Counted from the first letter of the stretch, positions 1 to 7,681 are shown. The stretch: 20,671 nucleotides of DNA from Ruminococcaceae bacterium UBA1734 (GCA_002315765.1 DCIE01000069.1:1-20671), one strand, 5' to 3'. Numbers and translations are program-made. Notes: a model not told the origin generated them from the sequence alone.

Positions 1-28
1 TCGGATAAAAGTTAGGAATTAAACCGAA

Positions 29-75
29 AAACGCACACTCGACCTAAAAAACCGAGTGTGCGTTTAATTTTTATT
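29..75. terminator. Strong hairpin terminator, probably bidirectional
   Basis: A perfect 13-bp inverted repeat (29-41 with 53-65, core ACGCACACTCG / CGAGTGTGCGT) encloses an 11-nt loop. It is followed on the + strand by TTAATTTTTATT, and the opposite strand is also T-rich beyond the stem. This is the classical intrinsic terminator form. It could stop a + strand gene lying before the window, and it could also stop the amidase transcript coming from the right. Confidence 0.8.
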
Positions 76-90
76 ATTCAAACGAAAATA

Positions 91-215
91 CAAGCCTTCC
101 CCAAGTGGTGGATGAGGTTGAAGAAACTTGAATTGCCATTATTTTTTATTATAACAAAAAACGACCTCATCCGGCTCGTTCCTCACCACCTTCTCCAACC
201 TGAGAAGGCTTTTGG
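91..215. repeat. MITE-like palindromic element, no coding capacity
   Basis: Nested inverted matches define an element of about 120 bp. The outer ends are AAGCCTTC at 92-99 and GAAGGCTT at 204-211. Inside them, GTGGTG at 105-110 pairs with CACCAC at 184-189, and GATGAGGT at 111-118 pairs with ACCTCATC at 164-171. The centre (roughly 129-160) is AT-rich and the right arm is longer than the left. Base composition changes abruptly from the flanks. From general knowledge, short non-coding palindromic repeats with 'GATGAGG' and 'GGGTAGGTGTG'-type ends are dispersed in gut Clostridia genomes; that this is one of them is inference. I could not see a clear target-site duplication. Confidence 0.55.
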
Positions 216-250
216 GTAGGTGTGTTTTATATGATTTTAAATTAAAACCC

Positions 251-2383
251 TTAGTTGCTCAAAAAATATTTTGCGATACCTTTGGCTAATGCTACCGCTT
301 TTTTCTTATTTGCGGCGGCATTTTTTATATTGTTATAATCCTTTGTTCCCGAAATAAAACCGTTTTCGGTTAGAACAGTGGGACAATAGGTCATTCTTGT
401 CATATAGAAATAATGCCAAGAAAGTCTATTCATATTATCGCCCTTATAAAGATTTGTGGCAATAGAACTGTCATAAATCAGTTTTGCGGCATCACGGGAC
501 AAGGGTGAACCATAGAACACACCAAGGCCGTTTACACTCGATTTTGTGCTTGAGTCGTGGTGAATTGCGATACAATAGTCGGGCTTTACCTTCTTAAAGT
601 ATTCGACTCTTGCATCGGAGGTCATTGTTGTATCATCGCTTCTTGTCATATAAACCGTGGCACCCATTTTTACAAGTTCTGCCTTTAAAAGCTTTGCAAG
701 ATTCAAATTCCGTTCGCTTTCGGGGTGATTTTTCGAGTCTTTACCAAGAGCACCGGGGTCGATACCGCCATGTCCCACATCAATTAAAATCTTAATGTTC
801 TTAAGACTCGCACCGTAAGAATTGTCGGTGGTTTTTGTTGCCTTCGATGGATTTAAAAACGAGAATACCAAATTTCCGTTAGTATCATAATTTGCATCCC
901 AACCGTAAAACTTTCCCTTTGTCTTGAGATAAAGTCTCATAATAGTATTTTTACCCGATTTTGTAACGGTTGCTTTACTGAAAACGGGATTATCCGAAGA
1001 AAAATTAATAGTTCCCTTAAAGGAAGTAGTGTAAAAAAGTTTTATTTCCACATAGGTGAATGTTTGGGAGTTTATGGTGTAATCCTGTTTTTTAGGATTT
1101 GTATAGGTCTGGGGAAGCATACTGACGGAAAAAGGCGCTTTATACAGTGAATACAAAGTAATATTAGTGTTCTTTGCGGTTTCCTTAACCGATTCCACTG
1201 CGATTTCATTACTGCCGGGAAGAAGTCCTACGGATTTTGATGTTACGGTTTTCCTGACTTTACCGGGTGTAGTAAGCTTCGAAACATACACTCTTTTTCC
1301 GTATTTAAGCTTATAATAATATACCTTCTCAGTACCAACCTTAAGGGTCTGATTTCCCTTAATAACATCAACCGTTCCCTTTGGAAGATAACTGTTTGTA
1401 GGTCTTGTATAATCGTCTGCGCCGGTATTTGTAACTGTACCGTCAAATGTTTCGGCTCCGACATTCGCCACAACCTTGCCGATATTGCTAACTCCGGTGC
1501 CCTTCATACCCTTTACCTGAGCAACACCGTTTTTAATCTTATATGTTGTTTTTCCGTATTTAAAGGATTTGTTTGCCGAAAATTTAACAATACCATTTTC
1601 CACATAATACCAATATCCGTTATATTTACAAAGGGTGGTGGCTTTATTCCAAACACCTTTTTTAATATAGTACCAGCTACCGTTATAATATTTAAGTCCG
1701 GTATAAGTATTATAAACCTTGCCGTTTCTTACATAATAGTAGGAATTTCCGTATTTATAAAGCAAGGTTGCATTAAAATCAAGTTCGCCTTTTTTAACAT
1801 ACCACCAGCTACCGTTATATTTGCAAAGAGTTGTAGCACTGAAATCCACTATACCTTTATTAACATAGAAATATCTATCGTTATATTTCACAAGACCTGT
1901 ATAGGTAAAATCCACCTTACCGGCTTTGGAAACATAATACCAAGCATTGTTATATTTGCAAAGTGTAGTAACATTCTTTTGCAAGGTTCCGTTTTTAATA
2001 TAACACAAATTATTGCCGTACTGACAAAGGGTTGTACTTGCGGTATCGTGTTTACCCTTATTTATGTAATACCATTTATTCTCAAATTTATATAAAAGTG
2101 TTGCGGTAAAATCCACCTTACCGTCTTTAACATAAAAATAATTTCCGTTATATAAACAAAGTGTTGTAACGGTTTGGTCAAAAACACCGTTATTTATATA
2201 AACCCACTCACCTGCCTCGTTTTTAACCAAGGTGGTATCGGTTGACTGTATTCCGTCAACAAAGTAATATGTTACACCCTCGATAGTTTGAAACTCGGTA
2301 CTGCTTTGTGCATAAGAAGTAATGGTAGGCACAATGGAAATAACCATCAAAACAACTAAAATCAATGCCAAAAATCTTTTCAC
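251..2383 (-). CDS. Secreted N-acetylmuramoyl-L-alanine amidase with cell-wall-binding repeats
   Basis: Predicted exported zinc amidase that cuts the MurNAc-L-Ala bond in peptidoglycan. A GTG start (2383) follows GGGGGAC (2391-2397) by 7 nt. Residues 1-26 form a signal peptide with a hydrophobic core and an AQS-like cleavage region. About 12 imperfect repeats of about 22 residues (37-292) have the form YNGSWYYVKKG...TTLCK, resembling the YG/W cell-wall-binding repeats of Gram-positive surface hydrolases. Residues 295-530 are an uncharacterised linker region. The C-terminal Amidase_3 domain begins near 530 with zinc/catalytic candidates His538 (in DVGHGG), Glu557 (SERNLNLA), His608 (IHHDS) and Glu673 (TENGF), all present, so it looks active. 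There is no LPxTG motif, so attachment is probably through the repeats. Five repeats carry Cys in a TTLC motif, which is unusual for an exported protein. Likely housekeeping or growth-stage lysin; not a sporulation-specific SpoIID or CwlD form. Confidence 0.9.
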   Translation of the reverse strand: MKRFLALILVVLMVISIVPTITSYAQSSTEFQTIEGVTYYFVDGIQSTDTTLVKNEAGEWVYINNGVFDQTVTTLCLYNGNYFYVKDGKVDFTATLLYKFENKWYYINKGKHDTASTTLCQYGNNLCYIKNGTLQKNVTTLCKYNNAWYYVSKAGKVDFTYTGLVKYNDRYFYVNKGIVDFSATTLCKYNGSWWYVKKGELDFNATLLYKYGNSYYYVRNGKVYNTYTGLKYYNGSWYYIKKGVWNKATTLCKYNGYWYYVENGIVKFSANKSFKYGKTTYKIKNGVAQVKGMKGTGVSNIGKVVANVGAETFDGTVTNTGADDYTRPTNSYLPKGTVDVIKGNQTLKVGTEKVYYYKLKYGKRVYVSKLTTPGKVRKTVTSKSVGLLPGSNEIAVESVKETAKNTNITLYSLYKAPFSVSMLPQTYTNPKKQDYTINSQTFTYVEIKLFYTTSFKGTINFSSDNPVFSKATVTKSGKNTIMRLYLKTKGKFYGWDANYDTNGNLVFSFLNPSKATKTTDNSYGASLKNIKILIDVGHGGIDPGALGKDSKNHPESERNLNLAKLLKAELVKMGATVYMTRSDDTTMTSDARVEYFKKVKPDYCIAIHHDSSTKSSVNGLGVFYGSPLSRDAAKLIYDSSIATNLYKGDNMNRLSWHYFYMTRMTYCPTVLTENGFISGTKDYNNIKNAAANKKKAVALAKGIAKYFLSN

Positions 2384-2406
2384 TTAATAGGTCCCCCAAA
2401 TAAAAA

Positions 2407-2447
2407 TGTACTATAAATAATTATAGTACAATAATAAGTTATGTCAA
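2407..2447 (-). promoter_or_regulatory. Sigma-A promoter of the amidase gene with palindrome over the -10
   Basis: Reading the minus strand, TTGACA (2447-2442) and TATAAT (2425-2420) are separated by 16 bp, both perfect matches to the vegetative consensus. A perfect 10-bp inverted repeat with a 4-nt centre (TGTACTATAA at 2407-2416, TTATAGTACA at 2421-2430) covers the -10 box and the expected start site near 2413. This position suits a repressor operator. A 5' mRNA hairpin is less likely, because only half of the palindrome would be transcribed. Confidence 0.75.
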
Positions 2448-2473
2448 TATCAAAAAAATGTAATTTGCAAGAT

Positions 2474-3238
2474 TTAAACGATTTTAAGTTTGGTTTTTTC
2501 TTTTCCGATTGCTTTTAAAAGTTTGTCGGAAAGTGGGTTTTTATTATCGGTAAGAATTTGGTCGATTTCGGAAAGTTTGCAAAATTTGTAAACGGATTTT
2601 TTACCGAATTTACTGCTGTCGGCAATAAGCAGTACCTTTGAGGAAGATTTCATCATTGAAGATATTATAAGACCTTCTTCGGAGGAAGAACACATAGCAC
2701 CGGTTTCATCAATTCCGACACAGGAAATAACCGCAATATCGGAACGGTATTTTTCTATACCTCGCAAAACCTCCGAGCCGAAAGTAAATCTTTCTTCGGC
2801 GTTTAAGTAACCTCCCACAAGCAAGACTTGTCCACTTTCTTTTTTGCCGAATATTTCCGAAACCGTCAAAGAATTTGTGATAACAAGCATATCGCTTTGT
2901 AAATTCACAGCATCGGCAACTGCTTCAAGGGTAGTACCCGAAGAAATCATTACTACCTTTTTGCCGTCAAAAGCACCCGATGCCGCTTCTCCTAACTTTC
3001 CCTTGACAACCGAATTTGTTGCCTTTCTTTTTTGATATTTATCTTCGTAATCGGTAATTTTTAAAGGTACGGCACCACCATGGACCTTTTCAAGTTGATT
3101 ATTTTTACAAAGACAGTTTATATCACGGCGAATTGTTTCAAGAGAAACATCAAGTTCTTTCGCAACCTTACTTATAATTACCTCGCCGTCTCTCTTTGCT
3201 ATTTCCAAAATTTTACTTTGTCTTGAATTTGTAAGCAT
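2474..3238 (-). CDS. DeoR/GlpR-family transcriptional regulator
   Basis: A 254-residue protein, the usual length for the family. Residues 1-58 form the winged helix-turn-helix of DeoR regulators, with the signature ETIRRDI and the following KVHGGAV stretch. Residues about 75-235 are the DeoRC sugar-phosphate sensor domain, with SSGTT (ligand loop) and GLIISSMM-type segments. The start is fixed by AAAGGAG just upstream (3246-3252). It is transcribed divergently from the FAD oxidoreductase operon that begins at 3388, which is typical for a local repressor that senses a phosphorylated sugar or sugar alcohol (GlpR responds to glycerol 3-phosphate). The ligand here is inferred only from the neighbouring operon. 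Confidence 0.9.
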   Translation of the reverse strand: MLTNSRQSKILEIAKRDGEVIISKVAKELDVSLETIRRDINCLCKNNQLEKVHGGAVPLKITDYEDKYQKRKATNSVVKGKLGEAASGAFDGKKVVMISSGTTLEAVADAVNLQSDMLVITNSLTVSEIFGKKESGQVLLVGGYLNAEERFTFGSEVLRGIEKYRSDIAVISCVGIDETGAMCSSSEEGLIISSMMKSSSKVLLIADSSKFGKKSVYKFCKLSEIDQILTDNKNPLSDKLLKAIGKEKTKLKIV

Positions 3239-3278
3239 TTTATCAACTCCTTTGATAGGTTAAATCTCACTATAGGAC

Positions 3279-3307
3279 ATATTATCATATTTTAAATTAT
3301 TTTTCAA
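3279..3307 (-). promoter_or_regulatory. Probable promoter of the DeoR-type regulator
   Basis: On the minus strand, TTGAAA (3307-3302) and TAATAT (3284-3279) are 17 bp apart, giving three mismatches in total to consensus. An alternative -10, GATAAT, would leave a 15-bp spacer. It lies immediately beside the divergent + strand promoter, so one bound repressor could influence both. Confidence 0.45.
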
Positions 3308-3309
3308 GT

Positions 3310-3354
3310 TTTGTGTGGTGTTTTGTTGACATTTGTGGAGGTTTGTTGTATAAT
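3310..3354 (+). promoter_or_regulatory. Consensus promoter of the oxidoreductase operon with direct repeats (candidate DeoR operator)
   Basis: TTGACA (3326-3331) and TATAAT (3349-3354) are separated by exactly 17 bp, a perfect sigma-A promoter with an expected start near 3361, 27 nt before the ATG. Two G/T-rich direct repeats of the form TTTGTG...TTTGTTG occupy 3310-3328 and 3332-3348, spanning the -35 and the spacer. The offset is 20-22 bp, about two helical turns. Since the promoter itself needs no activator, a repressor bound to these repeats is the natural control. That the regulator is the adjacent DeoR protein is inference. Confidence 0.75.
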
Positions 3355-3387
3355 CACCCTGTAAAAATTCAAATCGGAGGTATTCTC

Positions 3388-4824
3388 ATGAAAACTGATG
3401 TATTAGTTATCGGTGCCGGTGCTGTGGGCACTGCAATCACAAGAGAACTAACCAAATACAAGCTTAATGTTATTTGTGTAGACAAGCGTGAAGATGTAGG
3501 TGGCGATTGTTCTAAATCAAATTCCGCAATTATCCATACGGGATATGATGCAAAACCCGGAACATTAGAGTCCGAGCTTGTTGTAGCTGCCAACCCTGCT
3601 TATGATAAGTTGACAAAAGACCTTGATATTCCATTTGAAAGAATAGGTGCTATTCTTCCTGCAATTACCGACGAACAGTTTGAGCAGTTACCGGCAATTA
3701 AGGAAAAGGCTGTAAATAACAGAGTTTACGATGTGGATTTTCTTACCAAAGAGCAAATAATTAAAATGGAGCCGAATATTAACCCACAGGTTAAAGGCGG
3801 ACTTTATATTCCGAGAGAGAGTATTATTGACCCATTTATATTTGTTGTTGCTATGGCGGAAAATGCCGTTGCAAACGGTGCGCAGTTTATTCTCAACTGT
3901 GAAGTTACGGGAATTAAGAAAGACGGCGACAAGGTTATAGGAGCCGAAACAACAAAGGGGTATATTGAAGCCGATTACATAATTAATGCTGCAGGACTGT
4001 TTTGTGATGACATTGCAAATATGGTGGGAAAAGGAGAATATACCGTGATTCCCCGAAAAGGACAGTTTTATATTCTTGATAAAAATACCGAGTGTAAGGT
4101 AAATCACATTGTTTTACCTATTCCCACAAAGGTAACAAAAGGAAAACTTATGACTCCCACAATCCACGGAAATATGCTTGTAGGTCCTACCGCCGAGGAT
4201 TTAGAGGACAAATATGATAAATCAACCAACAAAGAGGGACTTGACTCTATTCGTGCCGATGTTTCAAAGCTTATTCCGGGAGTTAAGCTGCAAGATACCA
4301 TTACCCAATATGCCGGACTTCGTGCCAACCGTAACCCTGAAGGTCTCAACATTGATACTTACGAAGATGTAAAGCATTATGTCAATCTTTCAGGTGTTCG
4401 TTCAACCGGTCTTACAAACTCAATTTCCTGCGGCACCTATGTTGCAAATCTATTAAAGGATATGGGACTTAATATGGTATGGAAGGATGACTTTATCGAA
4501 AAGCGAAAAGGCATTGTCAGAATAAAGGATTTACCCAAAGAAGAACAACACAGGATGATTAAGGAAAATCCCCTCTACGGCAATATTGTTTGCCGTTGCG
4601 AAACAGTTACCGAGGGTGAAATCGTGGATGCTATTCACTCCCCTATCCCTGCTACAACAGTGGATGCAATTAAACGAAGACTTCGTGCCGGAATGGGCAG
4701 ATGTCAAGGTGGTTTTTGCGGTCCCAAGGTTATTGAAATCCTCGCCCGTGAGTTAGGTGTAGAGCCAAAGGATATTCGCAAGAACAACAGCAAATCTTAT
4801 ATGGTTTGCGGAAAGGTTAAATAA
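3388..4824 (+). CDS. FAD-dependent oxidoreductase, GlpA/LhgO-like, with BFD-type [2Fe-2S] domain
   Basis: A 478-residue flavoprotein of the DAO family that oxidises an alpha-hydroxy substrate; the closest known role is anaerobic glycerol-3-phosphate dehydrogenase, with L-2-hydroxyglutarate oxidase as the main alternative. The FAD Rossmann motif GAGAVGTA is near residue 8, and the substrate-side motif CSKSNSAIIHTG follows. The C-terminus holds a BFD-like iron-sulfur module with Cys402, Cys404, Cys439 and Cys444 (CxC-x34-CxxxxC). The start at 3388 follows CGGAGG (3375-3380). An upstream in-frame start at 3313 would lie inside the promoter and is rejected. First gene of a tight operon (11 nt to the next gene), matching the Firmicutes arrangement GlpA-like / GlpB-like / DUF1667. 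Confidence 0.88.
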   Translation: MKTDVLVIGAGAVGTAITRELTKYKLNVICVDKREDVGGDCSKSNSAIIHTGYDAKPGTLESELVVAANPAYDKLTKDLDIPFERIGAILPAITDEQFEQLPAIKEKAVNNRVYDVDFLTKEQIIKMEPNINPQVKGGLYIPRESIIDPFIFVVAMAENAVANGAQFILNCEVTGIKKDGDKVIGAETTKGYIEADYIINAAGLFCDDIANMVGKGEYTVIPRKGQFYILDKNTECKVNHIVLPIPTKVTKGKLMTPTIHGNMLVGPTAEDLEDKYDKSTNKEGLDSIRADVSKLIPGVKLQDTITQYAGLRANRNPEGLNIDTYEDVKHYVNLSGVRSTGLTNSISCGTYVANLLKDMGLNMVWKDDFIEKRKGIVRIKDLPKEEQHRMIKENPLYGNIVCRCETVTEGEIVDAIHSPIPATTVDAIKRRLRAGMGRCQGGFCGPKVIEILARELGVEPKDIRKNNSKSYMVCGKVK

Positions 4825-4835
4825 GGTGAATAGTT

Positions 4836-6074
4836 ATGTATGCTATTAATTGCGATGTATGTGTTGTCGGCGGTGGCCCTGCCGGTCTTTCGGCTGCTGT
4901 TGCGGCTAAAAAGCAAGGTGCAAAGGATGTCCTTATTGTTGAACGAGATGAGGCTTTAGGAGGAATTTTGCAACAGTGTATTCATCCGGGATTCGGACTT
5001 AAGTTATTCGGCGAAGAATTAACCGGTCCGGAATATTTCGGTAGATTTGTTGACAAAGCAAAAGAACTCGGAGTTAAAACTCTGTTAAACAGTATGGTTT
5101 TGGAGGTTGGAGAAAATACCGTTACATGCATTAACGGTGAATTAGGCACCTGTGAAATCACCGCCAAATCCATAGTTTTGGCTATGGGTTGCCGAGAGAG
5201 AACCCGTGCTAATATTGTTATACCCGGAACCCGTCCGGCAGGAGTTTATACAGCCGGTACGGCACAACGACTATTAAACCGACAAAACGAAATGGTGGGT
5301 AAAAAGGTTGTTATTTTAGGCTCGGGTGATATCGGTATGATTATGGCTCGGCGTATGACGCTTGAAGGTGCCGAGGTTAAGGCTGTAGTGGAGCTTATGG
5401 ACTATTTAGCAGGTCTTACAAGAAACCGTGTTCAATGTCTTGATGATTTCGGTATTCCCCTTATGCTTTCCCATACCATTGTTGATATTAAGGGTAACGA
5501 CCGTGTTTCAAGCGTTGTTATGGCCGAAGTTGATGATAAGAAAATGCCTATCAAGGGCACAGAACGGGAAATTGAATGTGATACACTTCTTCTTTCTGTG
5601 GGACTTATTCCCGAAAACGAACTTTCAAATAATGCCGGTGTAGAATTATCGCCCATTACTAAAGGACCGAAGGTTAATCAGTATATGCAAACCAACATTC
5701 CTTCGGTTTTTGCCTGTGGAAATGTTGTTCATGTCAATGACCTTGTTGACAATGTTTCTACCGAAAGTGCCAACGCAGGAAAAAGTGCCGCACTTTTTGC
5801 CGAGGGAAAGCTTAATAAGGAAAACGCTATTGAGGTTATTACAGGTGAAAATGTAAGATATGTTTGTCCTCAAACCGTAATACCCGGTGAAGAAAAGGTT
5901 GAACTTTATTTCCGTGTTATGAAACCTCAAAAGAAGGTGGAATTATCGGTATGCGATGGGGATAAGGTGCTTACTTCACGCAAGGCAATTAAGGTAAATC
6001 CCGGTGAAATGGAAAAGTTGGTAGTTGATGTTTCGGATATTAAGTCTTTAAGGGTATCCGTTAAGGAGGTATAA
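4836..6074 (+). CDS. NAD(P)/FAD-dependent oxidoreductase, second subunit of GlpA-like complex
   Basis: A 412-residue pyridine nucleotide-disulfide oxidoreductase-type flavoprotein (COG0446). It has an N-terminal FAD motif GGGPAG (residues 12-17) and an internal nucleotide-binding motif ILGSGDIG (160-167). The conserved GILQQCIHPG (43-52) is characteristic of the subgroup encoded beside DUF1667 proteins; it has no CxxxxC redox pair of the glutathione reductase type. It probably passes electrons between the first flavoprotein, the iron-sulfur subunit and NAD or another carrier in the cytosol. AAGGTG lies 7 nt before the ATG. The gene sits between its two partners with gaps of 11 and 4 nt, so co-translation and complex formation are likely. 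Confidence 0.88.
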   Translation: MYAINCDVCVVGGGPAGLSAAVAAKKQGAKDVLIVERDEALGGILQQCIHPGFGLKLFGEELTGPEYFGRFVDKAKELGVKTLLNSMVLEVGENTVTCINGELGTCEITAKSIVLAMGCRERTRANIVIPGTRPAGVYTAGTAQRLLNRQNEMVGKKVVILGSGDIGMIMARRMTLEGAEVKAVVELMDYLAGLTRNRVQCLDDFGIPLMLSHTIVDIKGNDRVSSVVMAEVDDKKMPIKGTEREIECDTLLLSVGLIPENELSNNAGVELSPITKGPKVNQYMQTNIPSVFACGNVVHVNDLVDNVSTESANAGKSAALFAEGKLNKENAIEVITGENVRYVCPQTVIPGEEKVELYFRVMKPQKKVELSVCDGDKVLTSRKAIKVNPGEMEKLVVDVSDIKSLRVSVKEV

Positions 6075-6078
6075 CTTT

Positions 6079-6435
6079 ATGATAAAAGAAATAATATGTA
6101 CTGTTTGCCCAACGGGTTGTAATATCACAGTGGAGGGCGAAGGAAAGAACATAACAAAAATTGATGGCTTTACCTGTAACAGAGGTAAAACCTATGCTGA
6201 AAACGAGTTTGTTTCTCCGGTTAGAATTTTGACTTCAACCGCAAAAATAATCGGAACAAAAAGTCCGCTTATTGCTGTCAGAAGCAAAACTCCCTTACCA
6301 AAGGACAAATTGTTCGACTGTATGGAAGAAATAAGAAAACTCACCGTCAAAGCACCTGTTCACAGAGGAGATGTATTAATACAAAATATATGCTCAACCG
6401 GTGTTGATATTGTGTCCTCCGGCGATGCCGAATAA
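6079..6435 (+). CDS. DUF1667 iron-sulfur protein
   Basis: A 118-residue protein that completes the three-subunit oxidoreductase set. Cys7, Cys10, Cys14 and Cys33 form a C-x2-C-x3-C-x18-C pattern (start ICTVCPTGC), like the [4Fe-4S] motif at the N-terminus of molybdopterin oxidoreductases, so an iron-sulfur cluster is predicted. The C-terminal half carries the PLPKDKLFD segment common in DUF1667 proteins. A perfect AAGGAGG (6063-6069) inside the end of the preceding gene serves this ATG, and only 4 nt separate the genes. A hairpin terminator follows at 6462-6498. It is the usual electron-transfer partner of GlpA/GlpB-like proteins in Firmicutes; its exact role is not established. Confidence 0.88.
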   Translation: MIKEIICTVCPTGCNITVEGEGKNITKIDGFTCNRGKTYAENEFVSPVRILTSTAKIIGTKSPLIAVRSKTPLPKDKLFDCMEEIRKLTVKAPVHRGDVLIQNICSTGVDIVSSGDAE

Positions 6436-6461
6436 TATTTAATAACTCTATAAATAAATCA

Positions 6462-6510
6462 AGACCTTTGAAGAGCATTCCGCTTTATTCAAAGGTCTAA
6501 TCATTTTTTA
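6462..6510. terminator. Bidirectional hairpin terminator between convergent operons
   Basis: A perfect 11-bp stem (AGACCTTTGAA 6462-6472 with TTCAAAGGTCT 6488-6498) has a 15-nt loop. The + strand continues into AATCATTTTTTA, and the minus strand continues into a T-rich stretch. It ends the oxidoreductase operon from the left and the AraC/membrane-protein transcript from the right, and it abuts the stop codon of the latter. Confidence 0.8.
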
Positions 6511-6827
6511 TGTTTATGTTTTTCTTTAAGCCTATGCAAAACAGCCAAAGTTTTTTGGTCGTCGGGGAAAAGAGTCTTTAAAAGCCAAATGGCAATAATA
6601 ACAGTTACAATCTTTTCGGGAGTAAAAGGAATCCACAAAAAGGTAATATAAGCTCCCGAAACATAAAGCATCCATTTAATATTAAAAAATGTACCGATGC
6701 CGAACATAATATACGACCAGCCGTTTGTTATAAGCCAACCGACGCCCAAGCAAAGCAAAAGCTTGGGGTTAAATAAAAATTTAATAAGTCTTTTAAAAAA
6801 ATCTTTTAACTGAAATTTATCTATCAT
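6501..6827 (-). CDS. Small membrane protein of unknown function, coupled to AraC regulator
   Basis: A 108-residue protein I do not recognise as a named family. Residues about 18-95 contain two or three hydrophobic helices (LLLCLGVGWLITNGW, a segment around YVSGAYITFLWIPF, and VTVIIAIWLLKTLF), followed by a polar tail ending in a Lys/His-rich KHKHKK. The N-terminus is amphipathic and basic. No catalytic motif is visible. Its ATG overlaps the stop codon of the AraC gene (ATGA, 6824-6827), so it should be translated by coupling. It could affect membrane transport or regulation, but nothing in the sequence shows this. Confidence 0.75.
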   Translation of the reverse strand: MIDKFQLKDFFKRLIKFLFNPKLLLCLGVGWLITNGWSYIMFGIGTFFNIKWMLYVSGAYITFLWIPFTPEKIVTVIIAIWLLKTLFPDDQKTLAVLHRLKEKHKHKK

Positions 6828-7681
6828 ACACTATCCTTTTTTGTTTTATAATCGGTTGCCCTATTGCGGAATTTTGTGGGACTTATACCCACATGCTTTT
6901 TAAAAAGTCTTGAAAAATACGATGGATTTTGATATCCCAACAATTCCGAAATTGTAACAAGGGAATAATCGCTGTAAAGAAGCAGTTCCTTTGCTTTTTT
7001 TATTCTGATGCCGATTATGTACTGTGCCGGAGTAACTCCCGTTGCCTTTTTAAATGCCTTTATTAAATAATTAACCGTAACCGAATGTTCTTCTGCCAAA
7101 TCTTCAATAACAAAGGATTTTGCAGGTTCGGAATGAAACTCTCCTAAAATATGTTCTACAAAATTATTCGTGTTATTATTTGTTTTTCTGTTTAATACTC
7201 CCCTGCTTATAGAACTTAAAATAACGATAATAAGTCCGGAGCATATTTGTTTGTAGAACTCTTCCTTTGAATTAAATTCTCGGCAAAGTCTTGAAAATAA
7301 CTGTTCAATATCGAAGGTATCGTTATTCAGCTTTAAATGGTGCATATCGTTTAGTCCGAGAGAAGCAATAATCTTGTCCATTTCCACGCCGTTAAAATGA
7401 ACCCAATAATTTATGGTGCTGTCTTTTTTATAAAATCTATACTCCTGGGGCTCGTTAGGATGATAAAGGAAAGCCTCGTTTTGGTTGACGGTATATTCCT
7501 TACCGTTTACTTTGGCGTATAATTTACCTTTTGTGATATACATAAGCAGGTAATCACTCCTGCCCTTTTCCCTTATATTAATATGGTCGCTGTCGGCAAG
7601 GTGGACAACAGCACAATTATTAATGTTTACAAAATTCGGAGAAAACTTGTCTGTGGTAAATACATTAGTCATTTTAGCCAT
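6824..7681 (-). CDS. AraC-family transcriptional regulator (cupin + HTH_18)
   Basis: A 285-residue regulator. Residues about 20-110 form an AraC-type cupin ligand-binding fold (LLMYITKGKLY, EAFLYHPNEPQEY). Residues about 180-275 hold the two helix-turn-helix units, with LAEEHSVTVNYLIKAFKK and the well-conserved GYQNPSYFSRLFKKHVGISP. I place the start at the ATG at 7681, preceded by GGGG (7692-7689) with 7-nt spacing; a TTG at 7696 in the same frame would remove this site. The gene is divergent from the nagB-like/nagA/GH123 operon and shares a compact promoter region with it, so it is probably the sugar-responsive activator of that operon and may repress itself. The inducer is unknown. Confidence 0.92.
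   Translation of the reverse strand: MAKMTNVFTTDKFSPNFVNINNCAVVHLADSDHINIREKGRSDYLLMYITKGKLYAKVNGKEYTVNQNEAFLYHPNEPQEYRFYKKDSTINYWVHFNGVEMDKIIASLGLNDMHHLKLNNDTFDIEQLFSRLCREFNSKEEFYKQICSGLIIVILSSISRGVLNRKTNNNTNNFVEHILGEFHSEPAKSFVIEDLAEEHSVTVNYLIKAFKKATGVTPAQYIIGIRIKKAKELLLYSDYSLVTISELLGYQNPSYFSRLFKKHVGISPTKFRNRATDYKTKKDSV

Noticed and set aside
1..250. CRISPR array suggested by repeated short motifs near the left edge
   Set aside because: The matches are inverted and nested, not regularly spaced direct repeats, and no cas gene is nearby.
3313..3387. Upstream in-frame TTG start that would add 25 residues to the first FAD oxidoreductase
   Set aside because: It lies before the -35/-10 promoter and has no ribosome site; the ATG at 3388 follows CGGAGG and begins directly with the FAD-binding strand.
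3688..4107. A 139-residue antisense open frame inside the FAD oxidoreductase gene
   Set aside because: It is wholly inside a well-supported gene, shows no domain and no start signal.
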